Assembly: GCF_008329525.1 (NCBI RefSeq)
Contig: NZ_NPKQ01000002.1
Coordinates: 372,001 to 436,000 of the forward strand
From: Tardiphaga sp. P9-11
GTDB lineage: Bacteria > Pseudomonadota > Alphaproteobacteria > Rhizobiales > Xanthobacteraceae
Reading direction: 5' to 3'
Length of the DNA: 64,000 nt
Positions 16,285 to 25,408 of this stretch are shown in pieces. The notes under the pieces are model-generated. The model was not told the DNA's origin, did no database searches, and worked only from the letters and a program-made list of their open reading frames with translations. Within the stretch, counting starts at the first letter, position 1, and every line of letters begins with the position of its first letter. Both the position numbers and the translations under genes were made by a program.

Positions 16285-17610
16285 TCAGGCGCGGAAGATG
16301 CGCTTCGCCGCGCGCTCGGCTGATGACATCGCAGTCTTCACGTCCTCACGGCCAGTACAGTAATTGGCATACATGTCGACGACCACGAAGTCGGCGATCG
16401 CCGCCGCCGCATTCTCGCTCATCTGCGCTTCGCCCGCCGGGGTCGATGCCGTCGAGGCCACGTCGCGATATGGCGTGTTCTTCGGATCGGCGGTCCAGAT
16501 CGGGTTCTTCTCGAAAGCGAGCTGGAACGGCGACAGGTAGCCCTGGGCTGACTCGACCCATGGATTGAACTGCTCCGGCTCCATCAGGAAGGCGGTGAAC
16601 GCCTTGCAGGCCTGCGGGAACTTGGTGAAGGAGAAGATCAGGATCGGGAAGCCCAGATGAAGCTCACGCCGCTTGCCATCCAGACCGACCGGCAAATGCG
16701 CATGGTTCATGTCTTCGGCAATCGCCGGGGCTTCCTTCTTCGCGGTCACATAGACCGAGATGCCGTTGGTGGTCAGATGCAGCTGGCCAGCGAGGAATGC
16801 CTTGTTGTTCGACGAGTCGTTCCAGGATGCAGTGCCGGGAATGAAGTTGTCGTAGAGGCCCTTCACATACTCAAGCGACTTGGCCGTTTCTGGAGAATTG
16901 ATCGTGACCTTGTTGTCCTTGTCGATCAGCTTGCCGCCATGGGCCCACAGCGCCCAATGCACCCAGCCATTGGCATCGCCCGAGGCGTGGCCAAGCGCCA
17001 TGCCGGCCGGCGTGCCGTTCTTGTTCATGCCCTTCACGAGATCCGAGAAACCGGCGAGATCGTTCGGGAACGTCTTGTGCCCGGCCTTTTCAGCAGCAGC
17101 GACGCGGTAGTTCACGAGGCCACCAGTCGCGGCGACCGGAACGCCGATCCACTTGCCGTTATACATGCCGTACTGTTTGCCGGACTCGGCCCAGCCGCCG
17201 TTCTTCTTGCCGAGATAATCGGCGACGTCGGAAACGTCCATGCACTTAGTCGGGAACAGGAACGGCAGTGAATACAGGCCCCAGACCATGTCGAGGCCCT
17301 GCCCGGTATTCGCTGCGACCGAGGCCTTCGGCTGAATGTCGTCGTAGGATTCGTTGGAGACGTTGATGGTGACGCCGGTCGCCTTCTGGAAGGCATCGAC
17401 GATCTTCATGAAGGCAACATCTTCGGCTTCGACGAAGCGCTTCCAGCGCAGCAGATTGATCTTGGCGCCGGCTTCCGGCTTCCATTGCGAGGCCTGCGCC
17501 CATGCCTTGGCATAGCCCAACAGTTGATCCGCGGACATGGTCGCCGCGGCAGCCAGCGTGATCGCGCCGCCCTTGAGCAGAGATCGGCGATCCGGTGTAA
17601 ATCCAGTCAT
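16285..17610 (-). CDS. ABC transporter extracellular sugar-binding protein with Tat signal
   Basis: A 441-residue family 1 solute-binding protein. The N-terminus carries a twin-arginine signal (DRRSLLKGGAITLAAAA) with a likely cleavage after AWAQA near residue 38, so it should be exported folded to the periplasm. The mature part shows the usual pattern of this cluster (INLLRWKRFVEAEDVAF, DMVWGLYSLPFLFP). The start at 17610 is preceded by GGGAGA; an upstream start at 17652 would bury the signal. It lies 72 bases after the ATPase gene and is followed by a stem-loop at 16250. Its ligand sets importer specificity and is unknown; the locus suggests a sugar or sugar acid. Confidence 0.92.
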   Translation of the reverse strand: MTGFTPDRRSLLKGGAITLAAAATMSADQLLGYAKAWAQASQWKPEAGAKINLLRWKRFVEAEDVAFMKIVDAFQKATGVTINVSNESYDDIQPKASVAANTGQGLDMVWGLYSLPFLFPTKCMDVSDVADYLGKKNGGWAESGKQYGMYNGKWIGVPVAATGGLVNYRVAAAEKAGHKTFPNDLAGFSDLVKGMNKNGTPAGMALGHASGDANGWVHWALWAHGGKLIDKDNKVTINSPETAKSLEYVKGLYDNFIPGTASWNDSSNNKAFLAGQLHLTTNGISVYVTAKKEAPAIAEDMNHAHLPVGLDGKRRELHLGFPILIFSFTKFPQACKAFTAFLMEPEQFNPWVESAQGYLSPFQLAFEKNPIWTADPKNTPYRDVASTASTPAGEAQMSENAAAAIADFVVVDMYANYCTGREDVKTAMSSAERAAKRIFRA

Positions 17611-17682
17611 CTTTCGTCTTCTCCCTGTGATATTGGTTCGTTGATCGACCAATGTTTTGAAATCGATTTGGCGCAGAACGCG

Positions 17683-18750
17683 TCAGTTGACGCGCTTGCC
17701 GGTCTCCTTGTCGAACAGATGCGCCGAATTGGCGCGCGGCCTCAGATGGATCTTGTCGCCCGGCGCGACCGGACGACGATCGCGGAAGATCGCGATGATG
17801 TCCTGGGTGCCGATGCGGGCGACGACCTGAGTCTCCGACCCCATCGGCTCGACCACCACGACCTCTGCCTCGATGCCGTCATCGGCGAATTCGAGATGCT
17901 CGGGGCGGATTCCATAAGTGACAGCCTTGTCGTTCCCTGCCGCAGGCGCTGCCGTAATCGGCAGCTTCGCGCCATTGGCCGTTTCGACCCATGGCTGTCC
18001 GCCATTCACCTTCAGCGTGCCTTCGAGGAAATTCATCGCAGGCGATCCGATGAAGCCCGCAACGAACTTGTTCTCCGGGTGATCATAGAGTTCCAGGGGC
18101 GCCCCCATCTGCTCGACGATGCCGTCCTGCATCACGACAATCTTGTCGGCCATGGTCATGGCCTCGATCTGATCATGGGTGACATAGACTGTCGTCGTCT
18201 TCAGGCGCTGATGCAGCTCCTTGATCTCGGCGCGCATGGCGACGCGCAGCTTGGCATCGAGATTCGACAGCGGCTCGTCGAACAGGAAGACCTGCGGATC
18301 GCGAACAATGGCACGGCCCATGGCGACGCGCTGGCGCTGACCACCCGACAACTGCCGGGGAAAGCGCTCGAGCAAACGCCTCAAATCGAGAATATCGGCG
18401 GCGCGATTGACCTTCTGATCGATCTCGCTTTTGTCGGCGCCACGCAGCTTGAGCGAAAAGCCCATATTCTGGGCAACCGTCATATGCGGATAAAGCGCAT
18501 AGTTCTGGAACACCATGGCGATGTCGCGCTCTTTCGGCTGGACATCATTGACCACGCGGTCACCGATCGAAATCGTGCCAGACGTGATCTTCTCCAAGCC
18601 TGCCAACATGCGCAGCAATGTGGATTTTCCGCAGCCGGATGGCCCAACCAGAACCACGAACTGGCCATCCTCGATGGGGACCGATACGCCGTGGAGAACC
18701 TCAAAACCGCCAAAAGACTTACGCACGTCGTGAATCTGCACGGACGCCAT
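17683..18750 (-). CDS. Sugar ABC transporter ATP-binding protein (UgpC/MsmK family)
   Basis: A 355-residue importer ATPase. Walker A is GPSGCGKST at residues 36-44, the signature is LSGGQRQRVAMGRA, Walker B is VFLFDEPLSNLDA, and the H-loop is VYVTHDQIEAMT. The C-terminal third is a TOBE/regulatory OB domain (GIRPEHLEF). The start at 18750 (MASVQIHDVRKSFGG) is preceded by GGGAGGGAA. It is the first gene of the minus-strand operon and is transcribed divergently from the dehydratase gene at 18985, so the 234-base gap must hold both promoters. Confidence 0.94.
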   Translation of the reverse strand: MASVQIHDVRKSFGGFEVLHGVSVPIEDGQFVVLVGPSGCGKSTLLRMLAGLEKITSGTISIGDRVVNDVQPKERDIAMVFQNYALYPHMTVAQNMGFSLKLRGADKSEIDQKVNRAADILDLRRLLERFPRQLSGGQRQRVAMGRAIVRDPQVFLFDEPLSNLDAKLRVAMRAEIKELHQRLKTTTVYVTHDQIEAMTMADKIVVMQDGIVEQMGAPLELYDHPENKFVAGFIGSPAMNFLEGTLKVNGGQPWVETANGAKLPITAAPAAGNDKAVTYGIRPEHLEFADDGIEAEVVVVEPMGSETQVVARIGTQDIIAIFRDRRPVAPGDKIHLRPRANSAHLFDKETGKRVN

Positions 18751-18819
18751 ACATTTCCCTCCCAAATGTCCCATTTTCGAGACAGCGCCCTCCGATTGCC
18801 GGGGCCGCCTGTTCTTACT

Positions 18820-18828
18820 TGTCTGACA
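18820..18828. promoter_or_regulatory. Candidate GntR/FadR-type operator in the divergent promoter region
   Basis: TGTCTGACA is a perfect palindrome around its central base, within ACTTGTCTGACATCC. It resembles the TTGTNNGACAA-like sites of FadR/UxuR subfamily GntR regulators, which commonly control uronate and sugar-acid operons. It sits in the intergenic region shared by the ABC operon and the dehydratase. No regulator gene is adjacent, so the assignment is inference. Confidence 0.4.
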
Positions 18829-18888
18829 TCCTACCAGCTTTTCCGGCGGTGTGTCGTTGGATCATAGTCGTAGAAAAACTTCGCAGAT

Positions 18889-18925
18889 GCAAACATTGCG
18901 AAGCGGCCAGTGGCGTGCAAACATT
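18889..18925. repeat. Direct repeat TGCAAACATT, two copies
   Basis: TGCAAACATT occurs at 18889-18898 and again at 18916-18925, a 27-base period, 60-96 bases before the dehydratase start. The spacing and location are compatible with a regulator binding site upstream of the dehydratase, or with chance. Confidence 0.4.
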
Positions 18926-18984
18926 CGTGACCAATCAAAAGAGACGACGCACCAGAATGTAAAGTGTGCGCTGCGGGAGAAATG

Positions 18985-20823
18985 ATGACCAAGCCGACTT
19001 CGTCCACGCCGACCGCGGGGACCTCGCCTTCAAAGGCAACCAAGCGCAAACTTCGTTCGAGCGAATGGTTCAACGATCCCCACAATCCCGGAATGACTGC
19101 ACTCTATCTTGAGCGCTATCTGAACTACGGCCTGACGCGTCACGAATTGCAGTCCGGCAAGCCAATCATCGGCATTGCGCAGACCGGCAACGACCTGTCG
19201 CCCTGCAATCGCCATCATCTCGAACTCGCCAAGCGCGTGCGCGAAGGCATTACCGCCGCCGGCGGCCTGGTGATGGAATTCCCGGTACATCCGATTCAGG
19301 AGACCGGGAAGCGGCCAACTGCGGCGCTTGATCGCAACCTCGCTTATCTCGGCCTTGTGGAAATCCTGTTCGGCTATCCGCTCGATGGCGTCGTCCTCAC
19401 GACCGGCTGCGACAAGACAACTCCCGCCTGCCTGATGGCTGCGGCTACCGTGAATTTGCCCGCCATTGTCTTATCGGGCGGACCGATGCTGAATGGTTGG
19501 CACGAAGGCCAGCGTACGGGCTCCGGCACCGTGGTGTGGAAGTCGCGCGAGCGGTTGGCCGCAGGCGAGATCGACTACGAAGAATTCATGACGCTGGTGG
19601 CATCGTCCGCACCGTCGGTCGGCCATTGCAACACGATGGGCACAGCGTCGACGATGAACTCGCTAGCGGAAGCATTGGGCATGTCCCTGCCCGGCTGCGC
19701 CGCCATCCCTGCTCCCTATCGCGAGCGCGGTCAGATTGCCTATGAGACGGGCAGCCGCATCGTCGACATGGTGTGGGAGGACCTCAAGCCATCGGATATC
19801 CTGACGCGCAAGGCGTTCGAGAACTGCATCGTGGTCAATTCCGCCATCGGTGGTTCGACCAATGCGCCGATCCATATCAATGCCCTCGCGCGCCATATCG
19901 GTGTCGAGCTTGATATCGACGACTGGCAGACATTCGGCCATGACGTCCCGCTGCTGGTCAACATGCAGCCGGCCGGCTTCTATCTCGGCGAGGAATATCA
20001 CCGCGCCGGCGGCGTCCCTTCTGTGGTGCGCGAATTGATGAAGCACAAGCGCATCCATGAAGATGCGATCACCGTGAACGGCCGTTCGATGGGCGAGAAC
20101 TGCGCCAAATCGCCAGTGCCGGATAACGATGTGATCTGGTCCTACGACAAGCCGCTGGTGAAAGATGCTGGCTTCCTCGTGCTACGCGGCAACCTGTTTG
20201 ACTCCGCGATCATGAAGACCTCGGTGATCTCCAAGGAGTTCCGCGATCGCTATCTGATCAATCCGAAGGATCTGAATGCGTTCGAAGGCCGCGCCATCGT
20301 ATTTGAGGGGCCGGAGGATTATCACGACCGCATTGACGATGCGTCCCTCGACATCGACGAACACTGCATCCTGTTCGTCCGCGGCACCGGGCCGATCGGT
20401 TATCCCGGCGGCGCGGAAGTCGTGAACATGCAGCCGCCTGCTGCACTCATCAAACGCGGCATCCACTCGCTTCCCTGCATCGGCGATGGCCGGCAATCCG
20501 GTACATCGGGCTCGCCGTCGATCCTCAACGCAACGCCGGAGGCTGCGGCCAATGGCGGCCTCGCAATCCTGAAAACCGGCGACAAGGTCCGCATCGACCT
20601 CAACAAGGGCTCGGCGAATATCCTGATCTCCGACGAGGAGCTGAAGCGACGTCGCACCGAACTGATGGCGAATGGCGGCTTCAAATATCCGGCCAACCAG
20701 ACGCCGTGGCAGGAGCTCTATCGTAACACCGTCGGCCAGCAGGCTACCGGTGCTTGTCTCGAACTTGCCACGCGCTATCACGATATCGCCGGCAAGGTCG
20801 GAACGGCGCGGCATAACCACTAA
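18985..20823 (+). CDS. IlvD/Edd-family sugar-acid dehydratase (arabinonate/xylonate/galactonate dehydratase-like)
   Basis: A 612-residue [2Fe-2S] dehydratase. Three cluster cysteines are visible: C74 (DLSPCNRHH), C142 ([11 protein letters not shown]) and C215 ([13 protein letters not shown]). The family removes water from an aldonic acid or dihydroxy acid to give the 2-keto-3-deoxy acid. Motifs and the roughly 600-residue length fit the pentonate/hexonate subgroup better than biosynthetic IlvD. Of the two adjacent ATGs (18982, 18985) the second has the better spacing from GGGAGA. With KDG kinase and KDPG aldolase across the divergent promoter it would supply the 2-keto-3-deoxy acid. The true substrate is unproven. 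Confidence 0.9.
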   Translation: MTKPTSSTPTAGTSPSKATKRKLRSSEWFNDPHNPGMTALYLERYLNYGLTRHELQSGKPIIGIAQTGNDLSPCNRHHLELAKRVREGITAAGGLVMEFPVHPIQETGKRPTAALDRNLAYLGLVEILFGYPLDGVVLTTGCDKTTPACLMAAATVNLPAIVLSGGPMLNGWHEGQRTGSGTVVWKSRERLAAGEIDYEEFMTLVASSAPSVGHCNTMGTASTMNSLAEALGMSLPGCAAIPAPYRERGQIAYETGSRIVDMVWEDLKPSDILTRKAFENCIVVNSAIGGSTNAPIHINALARHIGVELDIDDWQTFGHDVPLLVNMQPAGFYLGEEYHRAGGVPSVVRELMKHKRIHEDAITVNGRSMGENCAKSPVPDNDVIWSYDKPLVKDAGFLVLRGNLFDSAIMKTSVISKEFRDRYLINPKDLNAFEGRAIVFEGPEDYHDRIDDASLDIDEHCILFVRGTGPIGYPGGAEVVNMQPPAALIKRGIHSLPCIGDGRQSGTSGSPSILNATPEAAANGGLAILKTGDKVRIDLNKGSANILISDEELKRRRTELMANGGFKYPANQTPWQELYRNTVGQQATGACLELATRYHDIAGKVGTARHNH

Positions 20824-20830
20824 TCCCTCG

Positions 20831-20942
20831 GTCGTCATTGCGAACGCAGCGAAGCAATCCGGTCTTTCTTCTTGGCTTCTGAATTGCTTCGTCGCTTCGC
20901 TCGGGAAAAACCTCCGGCTTTTCCTGAGCTCGCAACGACGGC
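20831..20942. repeat. Intergenic inverted-repeat element
   Basis: The region opens with GTCGTCATTGCGAACGCAGC and closes with CTCGCAACGACG, and internally GAAGCAATCC and GAATTGCTTCGTCGCTTCG form complementary arms. This is the CGTCATTGCGAG...GCAATGACG style of dispersed palindrome common in alphaproteobacteria. It separates the dehydratase from the first SDR gene. Confidence 0.75.
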
Positions 20943-20976
20943 GGAGAGTGAATGAAAAATTTCAGGGAGAACTCAC

Positions 20977-21711
20977 ATGTCTGACCGCTTGAAAGGCAAA
21001 CGCGCCTTCGTCACCGCTGGCGCCGTCGGCATCGGCCGCGCCTGCGCGCTGGCCTTTGCACGGGAAGGCGCAACAGTGTTCGCCACCGATATCGACGACA
21101 AGGGCGTGGCGCTGTTGACTAAAGATGGCATCGCCGAGACCGCGCGGCTCGACGTGCGCGACACGGCTGCCGTCGAAGCGATGGCGAAGAAGGTCGGCGA
21201 TATCGATATCCTGCTGAATGCCGCCGGCTTCGTGCATCATGGCGCAGCACTGGAATGCTCCGATTCCGACTGGGACTTCTCGTTCGACCTCAACGTCAAA
21301 TCGATGCACCGGACCATCCGTGCGTTCCTGCCCGGCATGCTCGCGCGCGGCAATGGTGCGATCGTCAACATTTCCTCGGCCGCCGGTGTCTTCAAGGCAG
21401 CGCCGAACCGCTACGTCTATGGCGCAACCAAAGCCGCCGTCGCCGCCCTCACCCGTGCTGTGGCCGTCGACTACATCACCAAAGGCATTCGCTGCAATGC
21501 GATCTGCCCCGGCACGATCGAAACGCCATCGATGCTCGACCGCGCCGCGGCCGCTGGTCCGAATGGCCGCGAACTTTTCGTGAGCCGGCAGCCGATGGGG
21601 CGCCTGGGCACCGCCGAGGAAATCGCATCCCTCGCCGTCTATCTCGCCAGCGACGAGAGCGCCTTCACCACCGGCGTCGCGCACATCATCGACGGCGGCT
21701 GGACGCTGTAG
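20977..21711 (+). CDS. SDR oxidoreductase, 2-keto-3-deoxy-fuconate-dehydrogenase-like
   Basis: A 244-residue classical short-chain dehydrogenase. The dinucleotide motif is slightly altered to TAGAVGIGRA (residues 13-22), an acidic D38 after beta-2 favours NAD, NAAG is at 81-84, Ser at 133-134, and Y148/K152 lie in YVYGATKAAV. The overall sequence resembles SDRs that oxidise 2-keto-3-deoxy-L-fuconate or 3-hydroxybutyrate. The position after the dehydratase suggests oxidation of a sugar, sugar acid or keto-deoxy acid in the same pathway. A GGGAGA ribosome site precedes the start. The next SDR gene follows after 17 bases. Confidence 0.88.
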   Translation: MSDRLKGKRAFVTAGAVGIGRACALAFAREGATVFATDIDDKGVALLTKDGIAETARLDVRDTAAVEAMAKKVGDIDILLNAAGFVHHGAALECSDSDWDFSFDLNVKSMHRTIRAFLPGMLARGNGAIVNISSAAGVFKAAPNRYVYGATKAAVAALTRAVAVDYITKGIRCNAICPGTIETPSMLDRAAAAGPNGRELFVSRQPMGRLGTAEEIASLAVYLASDESAFTTGVAHIIDGGWTL

Positions 21712-21728
21712 CGTAAGGAATCATCACC

Positions 21729-22475
21729 ATGAACAAGATCGACCTGAACGGCCGCTGCGCCGTTGTCACCGGCGGCGCTCAGGGATTCGGGCGCGCGATC
21801 ACCGAACGCTTCGTGGCTTCCGGCGCCAAGGTGGCGATCTGGGATCAGGATATTAACCTGGCCGTGAAGACGGCAAGCGAAATCGGCGACGAAGTGATTG
21901 CGCTCAAAGTCGACGTCACCGACGTGGCTTCAATTGATGAAGCTCGCGATGCGACGCTTCAAGAGTTCGGCAAGATCGATATCCTGGTCAACAATGCCGG
22001 CATCACGGGATTCAACAAGCCGGTGTGGGAGATCGATTACGACGACTGGCGCAAGGTGATGCGCATCAATCTCGACGGCCCGTTCCTGTGTTGCAAGGCC
22101 GTCGTACCGGTGATGCTGAAGCAGAATTACGGCCGTATCGTCAACATCGCCTCGATCGCCGGCAAGGAAGGCAATCCGAACGCCTCGCACTATTCGGCAT
22201 CGAAGGCCGGCCTGATCGCGCTGACCAAGTCGCTCGGAAAGGAACTGGCCAGCCACGAGATCAATGTCAACGCCATCACGCCTGCTGCGGCGAAGACGGC
22301 GATCTTCGACCAGATGACGGAACAGCACATCAACTTCATGCTGTCGAAGATTCCGAAAGGACGTTTCGTACTGGTACAGGAACTGGCCGCGATGGCTGCG
22401 TGGCTGGCCTCGGAAGACTGTGCCTTCTCGACCGGCGCAGTGTTCGATATTTCGGGCGGACGAGCGACCTACTAA
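21729..22475 (+). CDS. SDR-family NAD-dependent oxidoreductase
   Basis: A 248-residue classical SDR with TGGAQGFGRAI (residues 14-24), D39 after beta-2 (NAD preference), NNAG at 88-91, S142 and Y155/K159 in HYSASKAG. It differs clearly from the preceding SDR and resembles aldose or polyol dehydrogenases. A plausible role is the first oxidation of a free sugar to its lactone or aldonate, ahead of the dehydratase. It is the last gene of the plus-strand operon and its stop faces the stop of tonB 13 bases away, with no obvious hairpin between. Confidence 0.87.
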   Translation: MNKIDLNGRCAVVTGGAQGFGRAITERFVASGAKVAIWDQDINLAVKTASEIGDEVIALKVDVTDVASIDEARDATLQEFGKIDILVNNAGITGFNKPVWEIDYDDWRKVMRINLDGPFLCCKAVVPVMLKQNYGRIVNIASIAGKEGNPNASHYSASKAGLIALTKSLGKELASHEINVNAITPAAAKTAIFDQMTEQHINFMLSKIPKGRFVLVQELAAMAAWLASEDCAFSTGAVFDISGGRATY

Positions 22476-22488
22476 GTCGCCCTTCTCG

Positions 22489-23274
22489 TCAGCCCTTGCC
22501 CTTGACGCGGAAGATCACGGGCACGGTAAAGCTCAGGCCGTCGTCGGCAATCAACGGCGGCGGCGCCGGCAGCGGATCGGAGCGACGGACCATGGCCACT
22601 GCAGCTTCGTCAAACGCAGCGTCGCCGGAGCCCTTCACCACCCGCACAGCCAGAACCTTGCCGAGGCGGTCGATCTCGAAATTCACCGTCACTTCGGCCG
22701 TCTTCTGCTGGCGCTCCTGCGGATAGCGCTTGTTCTTTTCGAGATAGGCGCTGAGCTGCTTCGACCAGATTGTCGACAGGCGCTTCTTGTCGGTACCGAT
22801 GCCGCCCTGCTGTGCCTGCGCTTTCTCGCCAGTCTTGGAATCATCGAGCTTCTGCTGCGCGGCGGCTTCCGACGCGACGGATTCCTGCGACGCCTGCTGC
22901 TGCTTCTGCGCCTTTTCGGGTGTCTCTTCTTCGGGCTTGGTCGCCTTGTTCTCGGTCACGACCTGATCGGGTTCTTCGCTCTCGTGCGGCGTCTCCTTCG
23001 GGAGATCGGACTGCTTCTCGACAGCCTTCTGCTCCTGAACGGCCGGAGATGCAGTCGAGGCCTCCGAGTCCGGGCCCTGCGGCAGATCGGTCGGCTCGAC
23101 GTCCGGGGACAACATTTCCATCCCGACTTCGATGGCATTGGCACCGAGGCCGTCGTCGTCCTCTTGCTGCATCTCGAACACGGCCGCAGCGATACCACCG
23201 ACATGCAGCACCACGGCGACAAGCGCCGCGATCAGCCACAGTCGCCAGGACGACTTTCTATCGAGCTCGGACAT
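22489..23274 (-). CDS. tonB: Energy transducer TonB
   Basis: A 261-residue TonB protein: a single N-terminal membrane anchor (LWLIAALVAVVLHVGGIAAAVF, about residues 11-32), a long acidic/Gln-rich periplasmic spacer (about 36-170) and a C-terminal TonB domain (RYPQERQQKTAEVTVNFEIDR to the end). The spacer is rich in Glu, Gln, Ser and Lys rather than the Pro-Lys/Pro-Glu repeats of the E. coli protein. It transmits proton-motive energy from ExbB/ExbD to outer-membrane receptors. It is the last gene of the iron-uptake operon, 15 bases after exbD. Confidence 0.92.
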   Translation of the reverse strand: MSELDRKSSWRLWLIAALVAVVLHVGGIAAAVFEMQQEDDDGLGANAIEVGMEMLSPDVEPTDLPQGPDSEASTASPAVQEQKAVEKQSDLPKETPHESEEPDQVVTENKATKPEEETPEKAQKQQQASQESVASEAAAQQKLDDSKTGEKAQAQQGGIGTDKKRLSTIWSKQLSAYLEKNKRYPQERQQKTAEVTVNFEIDRLGKVLAVRVVKGSGDAAFDEAAVAMVRRSDPLPAPPPLIADDGLSFTVPVIFRVKGKG

Positions 23275-23289
23275 ATCGCTTCCGTAACG

Positions 23290-23772
23290 TCAGGGCTTCG
23301 GCGCGTCAGGCGCAGCGGTCAGTGCCGGTGATGCCGCAGCGGCATCCGGAACACCTTCCAGCGCAACAAGCTTGGTCTTCTGATAGCCACCGGCACGCAG
23401 CCGTTCCATTACGTCAAAGAATTCGCCATAGGGCACACCGCGATCGACGCGCAGGAAGATCGGACGATCCTTGTTGCCGTCGCCCATCGCATCGAGCTGG
23501 CGCACGAGATCGACGCGCTTGACCATGTTCTCGCCGATCGCGACAGCGAGATCTGGCTTGATGCTCACATAAGTCGGCTTGTCCGGCTTCTTCTGCGGCG
23601 TCGCCGTGGAGGATGGCAGATTGATCGGCAAGTCCACCGTCGACAGTGGCGCTGCCACCATGAAGATGATCAGCAGAACCAGAATGACGTCGATGAAGGG
23701 TGTGACGTTGATTTCGTGATTTTCAGCGAAATCATCATCGTCATCAGAACCTTCGGAAAGCGACATACCCAT
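23290..23772 (-). CDS. exbD: TonB-system transport protein ExbD
   Basis: A 160-residue inner-membrane protein with an acidic cytoplasmic N-terminus (SEGSDDDDDFAENHEINVTP) and one membrane helix beginning FIDVILVLLIIFMVAAPL. The helix carries the conserved proton-conducting Asp of the ExbD/TolR family. The rest is periplasmic, with SLSEG-to-DLPINLPSS and the KPTYVSIK, IFLRVDRGVPYGE elements of the family. The start lies 2 bases after the exbB stop; a second ATG at 23766 is an alternative. Confidence 0.93.
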   Translation of the reverse strand: MGMSLSEGSDDDDDFAENHEINVTPFIDVILVLLIIFMVAAPLSTVDLPINLPSSTATPQKKPDKPTYVSIKPDLAVAIGENMVKRVDLVRQLDAMGDGNKDRPIFLRVDRGVPYGEFFDVMERLRAGGYQKTKLVALEGVPDAAAASPALTAAPDAPKP

Positions 23773-23774
23773 GG

Positions 23775-24704
23775 CTATTCAGCCGCCGCGCGTGCGTGTG
23801 AACTGGAGTGGGTGCGATCGAGATCACGTGAGAGCAAACGTCCGGCGGCGCCTTGAGCGCGGCCGACGATTTCCATGTAGGCCTTCGTGACGCGCGAGAA
23901 GTGATTGTAGATGATGACCGCCGGGATCGCCGCGACGAGGCCGATCGCGGTCGCCAGCAGCGCTTCGGCAATGCCGGGCGCGACAACCGCAAGATTTGTG
24001 GTCTGCGACTTCGAGATACCGATGAAGCTGTTCATGATGCCCCACACGGTGCCGAACAGTCCAACGAACGGCGACGTTGCGCCGATAGTGGCGAGCACGC
24101 CCATGCCGGTGCGCACCTTGCGGCCTTCAGCGCGAACGATTTCGCCAAAGCTCGACGCGGCGCGCTCCTTGATGCCTTCATCGCTCGAAATGCCGGCGGA
24201 CATCCGCCCTTCCCGCATCGCTGCCGCCAAAAACCGCGACAGGATCGTGCCGCGCTCACCGAGTGCCATCTGCGCTTCGGACAGCGAACGCGATTCACCG
24301 ATCTTGCGGAGCGCACCCTTCAGGCGACGCATCGCCCAGCTCAGTTCCATCATCTTGAAGATGCCGACCGTCCAGGTGACGACCGATGCGAAAGCCAGAC
24401 CCACCATCACCGCCTTGACGATGATGTCGGCACCCATGAACATTTTCCAGGGCGACAGATCATGCTCACCGGTCGCGACCATCGGCCTGGCGGCGGCCTC
24501 AGCCACCGGGCTCGCAAGAGCTGTCGAAGCGGCCGGGCTCGCTACTGGGCTGCTCGGCTGAGAAGTTACCGGGGCCGGCGCCACAGTGGGAGCTGCCTGA
24601 GTAACCACTGGCGCCACGGGCTTTGCAGCCTGCTGCGCAATGATTGGCGAAGCAAACGCAACCACTGCCAGCACAGCCAGCGACTTAAGAACGGTTCTAA
24701 ACAA
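23775..24704 (-). CDS. exbB: TonB-system proton channel protein ExbB
   Basis: A 309-residue MotA/TolQ/ExbB-family protein. It has a cleavable-looking signal (SLAVLAVVAFASPIIAQQA) followed by an Ala/Pro/Val-rich periplasmic extension to about residue 75, a feature of the long ExbB form of alphaproteobacteria. Three membrane helices follow (first IIVKAVMVGLAFASVVTWTVG). The channel-forming region reads GATSPFVGLFGTVWGIMNSF and APGIAEALLATAIGLVAAIPA. It starts 2 bases after the dioxygenase stop. Confidence 0.93.
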   Translation of the reverse strand: MFRTVLKSLAVLAVVAFASPIIAQQAAKPVAPVVTQAAPTVAPAPVTSQPSSPVASPAASTALASPVAEAAARPMVATGEHDLSPWKMFMGADIIVKAVMVGLAFASVVTWTVGIFKMMELSWAMRRLKGALRKIGESRSLSEAQMALGERGTILSRFLAAAMREGRMSAGISSDEGIKERAASSFGEIVRAEGRKVRTGMGVLATIGATSPFVGLFGTVWGIMNSFIGISKSQTTNLAVVAPGIAEALLATAIGLVAAIPAVIIYNHFSRVTKAYMEIVGRAQGAAGRLLSRDLDRTHSSSHARAAAE

Positions 24705-24706
24705 GC

Positions 24707-25396
24707 TTATACCTCGGCCCAGTAGCGGATGAGATTATGATAGATGCCCGTCAATTTGACCGTTTCTGGGTCGTCCCTTCCGAGACGTTCAACTAGGCTC
24801 TGAATCGCGCTGTCGAGATCGAAGATCATGCTGCGCGCGTGAGCATCACGTATCATGCTCTGAAGCCAGAAAAAAGACGCTACGCGCATACCTGCCCTTA
24901 GAGGCGTTACAAGGTGCAAACTGGAAGCAGGATAAAGTACGAGATGGCCGGCCGGCAGCTTCACCTCGTGTGAGCCGTAATTGTCTTCAATGACAAGCTC
25001 ACCGCCTTCATATTCCTCGGGTTCAGAGAGGAACAATGTCACCGACAGGTCAGTGCGGATACGCATGCCGGTGAGATGGTCCCCGCGCACCGCATTGTCG
25101 ACATGCACGCCGAAGTGATGTCCGTCCGATGCGACATAACGATTGAACAGCGGCGGAAAGATATGCAACGGAATTGCCGCAGATAAAAACCGCGGATTCG
25201 ACGTCAGTGCCGAGATGATGCGATTGCCAAGCGCGCGCGCCACGTCGCTATCCGGCGGCAGTTGCTCGTTCCTTTTGACCAGCGCCGATTGTGCGCCAGC
25301 CGTCGAGCGACCGTCCTCCCAACCGGCCGCATCCATGATGCGGCGGAACTCCGCCACATCACTTTTGCTCAGAACATCAGGGATGCAGATCAGCAT
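24707..25396 (-). CDS. piuC: PKHD-type Fe(II)/2-oxoglutarate-dependent hydroxylase (PiuC/YbiX family)
   Basis: A 229-residue dioxygenase. The iron facial triad is H98 and D100 ([11 protein letters not shown]) plus H161 (SSLHLVTPL), and R171 (GMRVASFFW) would bind 2-oxoglutarate. PiuC/YbiX genes sit beside catecholate siderophore receptors (PiuA, Fiu), as here, 12 bases downstream of the receptor gene. The hydroxylated substrate is not established. It is followed at 2 bases by exbB, so it belongs to the same transcript. Confidence 0.92.
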   Translation of the reverse strand: MLICIPDVLSKSDVAEFRRIMDAAGWEDGRSTAGAQSALVKRNEQLPPDSDVARALGNRIISALTSNPRFLSAAIPLHIFPPLFNRYVASDGHHFGVHVDNAVRGDHLTGMRIRTDLSVTLFLSEPEEYEGGELVIEDNYGSHEVKLPAGHLVLYPASSLHLVTPLRAGMRVASFFWLQSMIRDAHARSMIFDLDSAIQSLVERLGRDDPETVKLTGIYHNLIRYWAEV

Positions 25397-25408
25397 AACA
25401 ACAGACGA

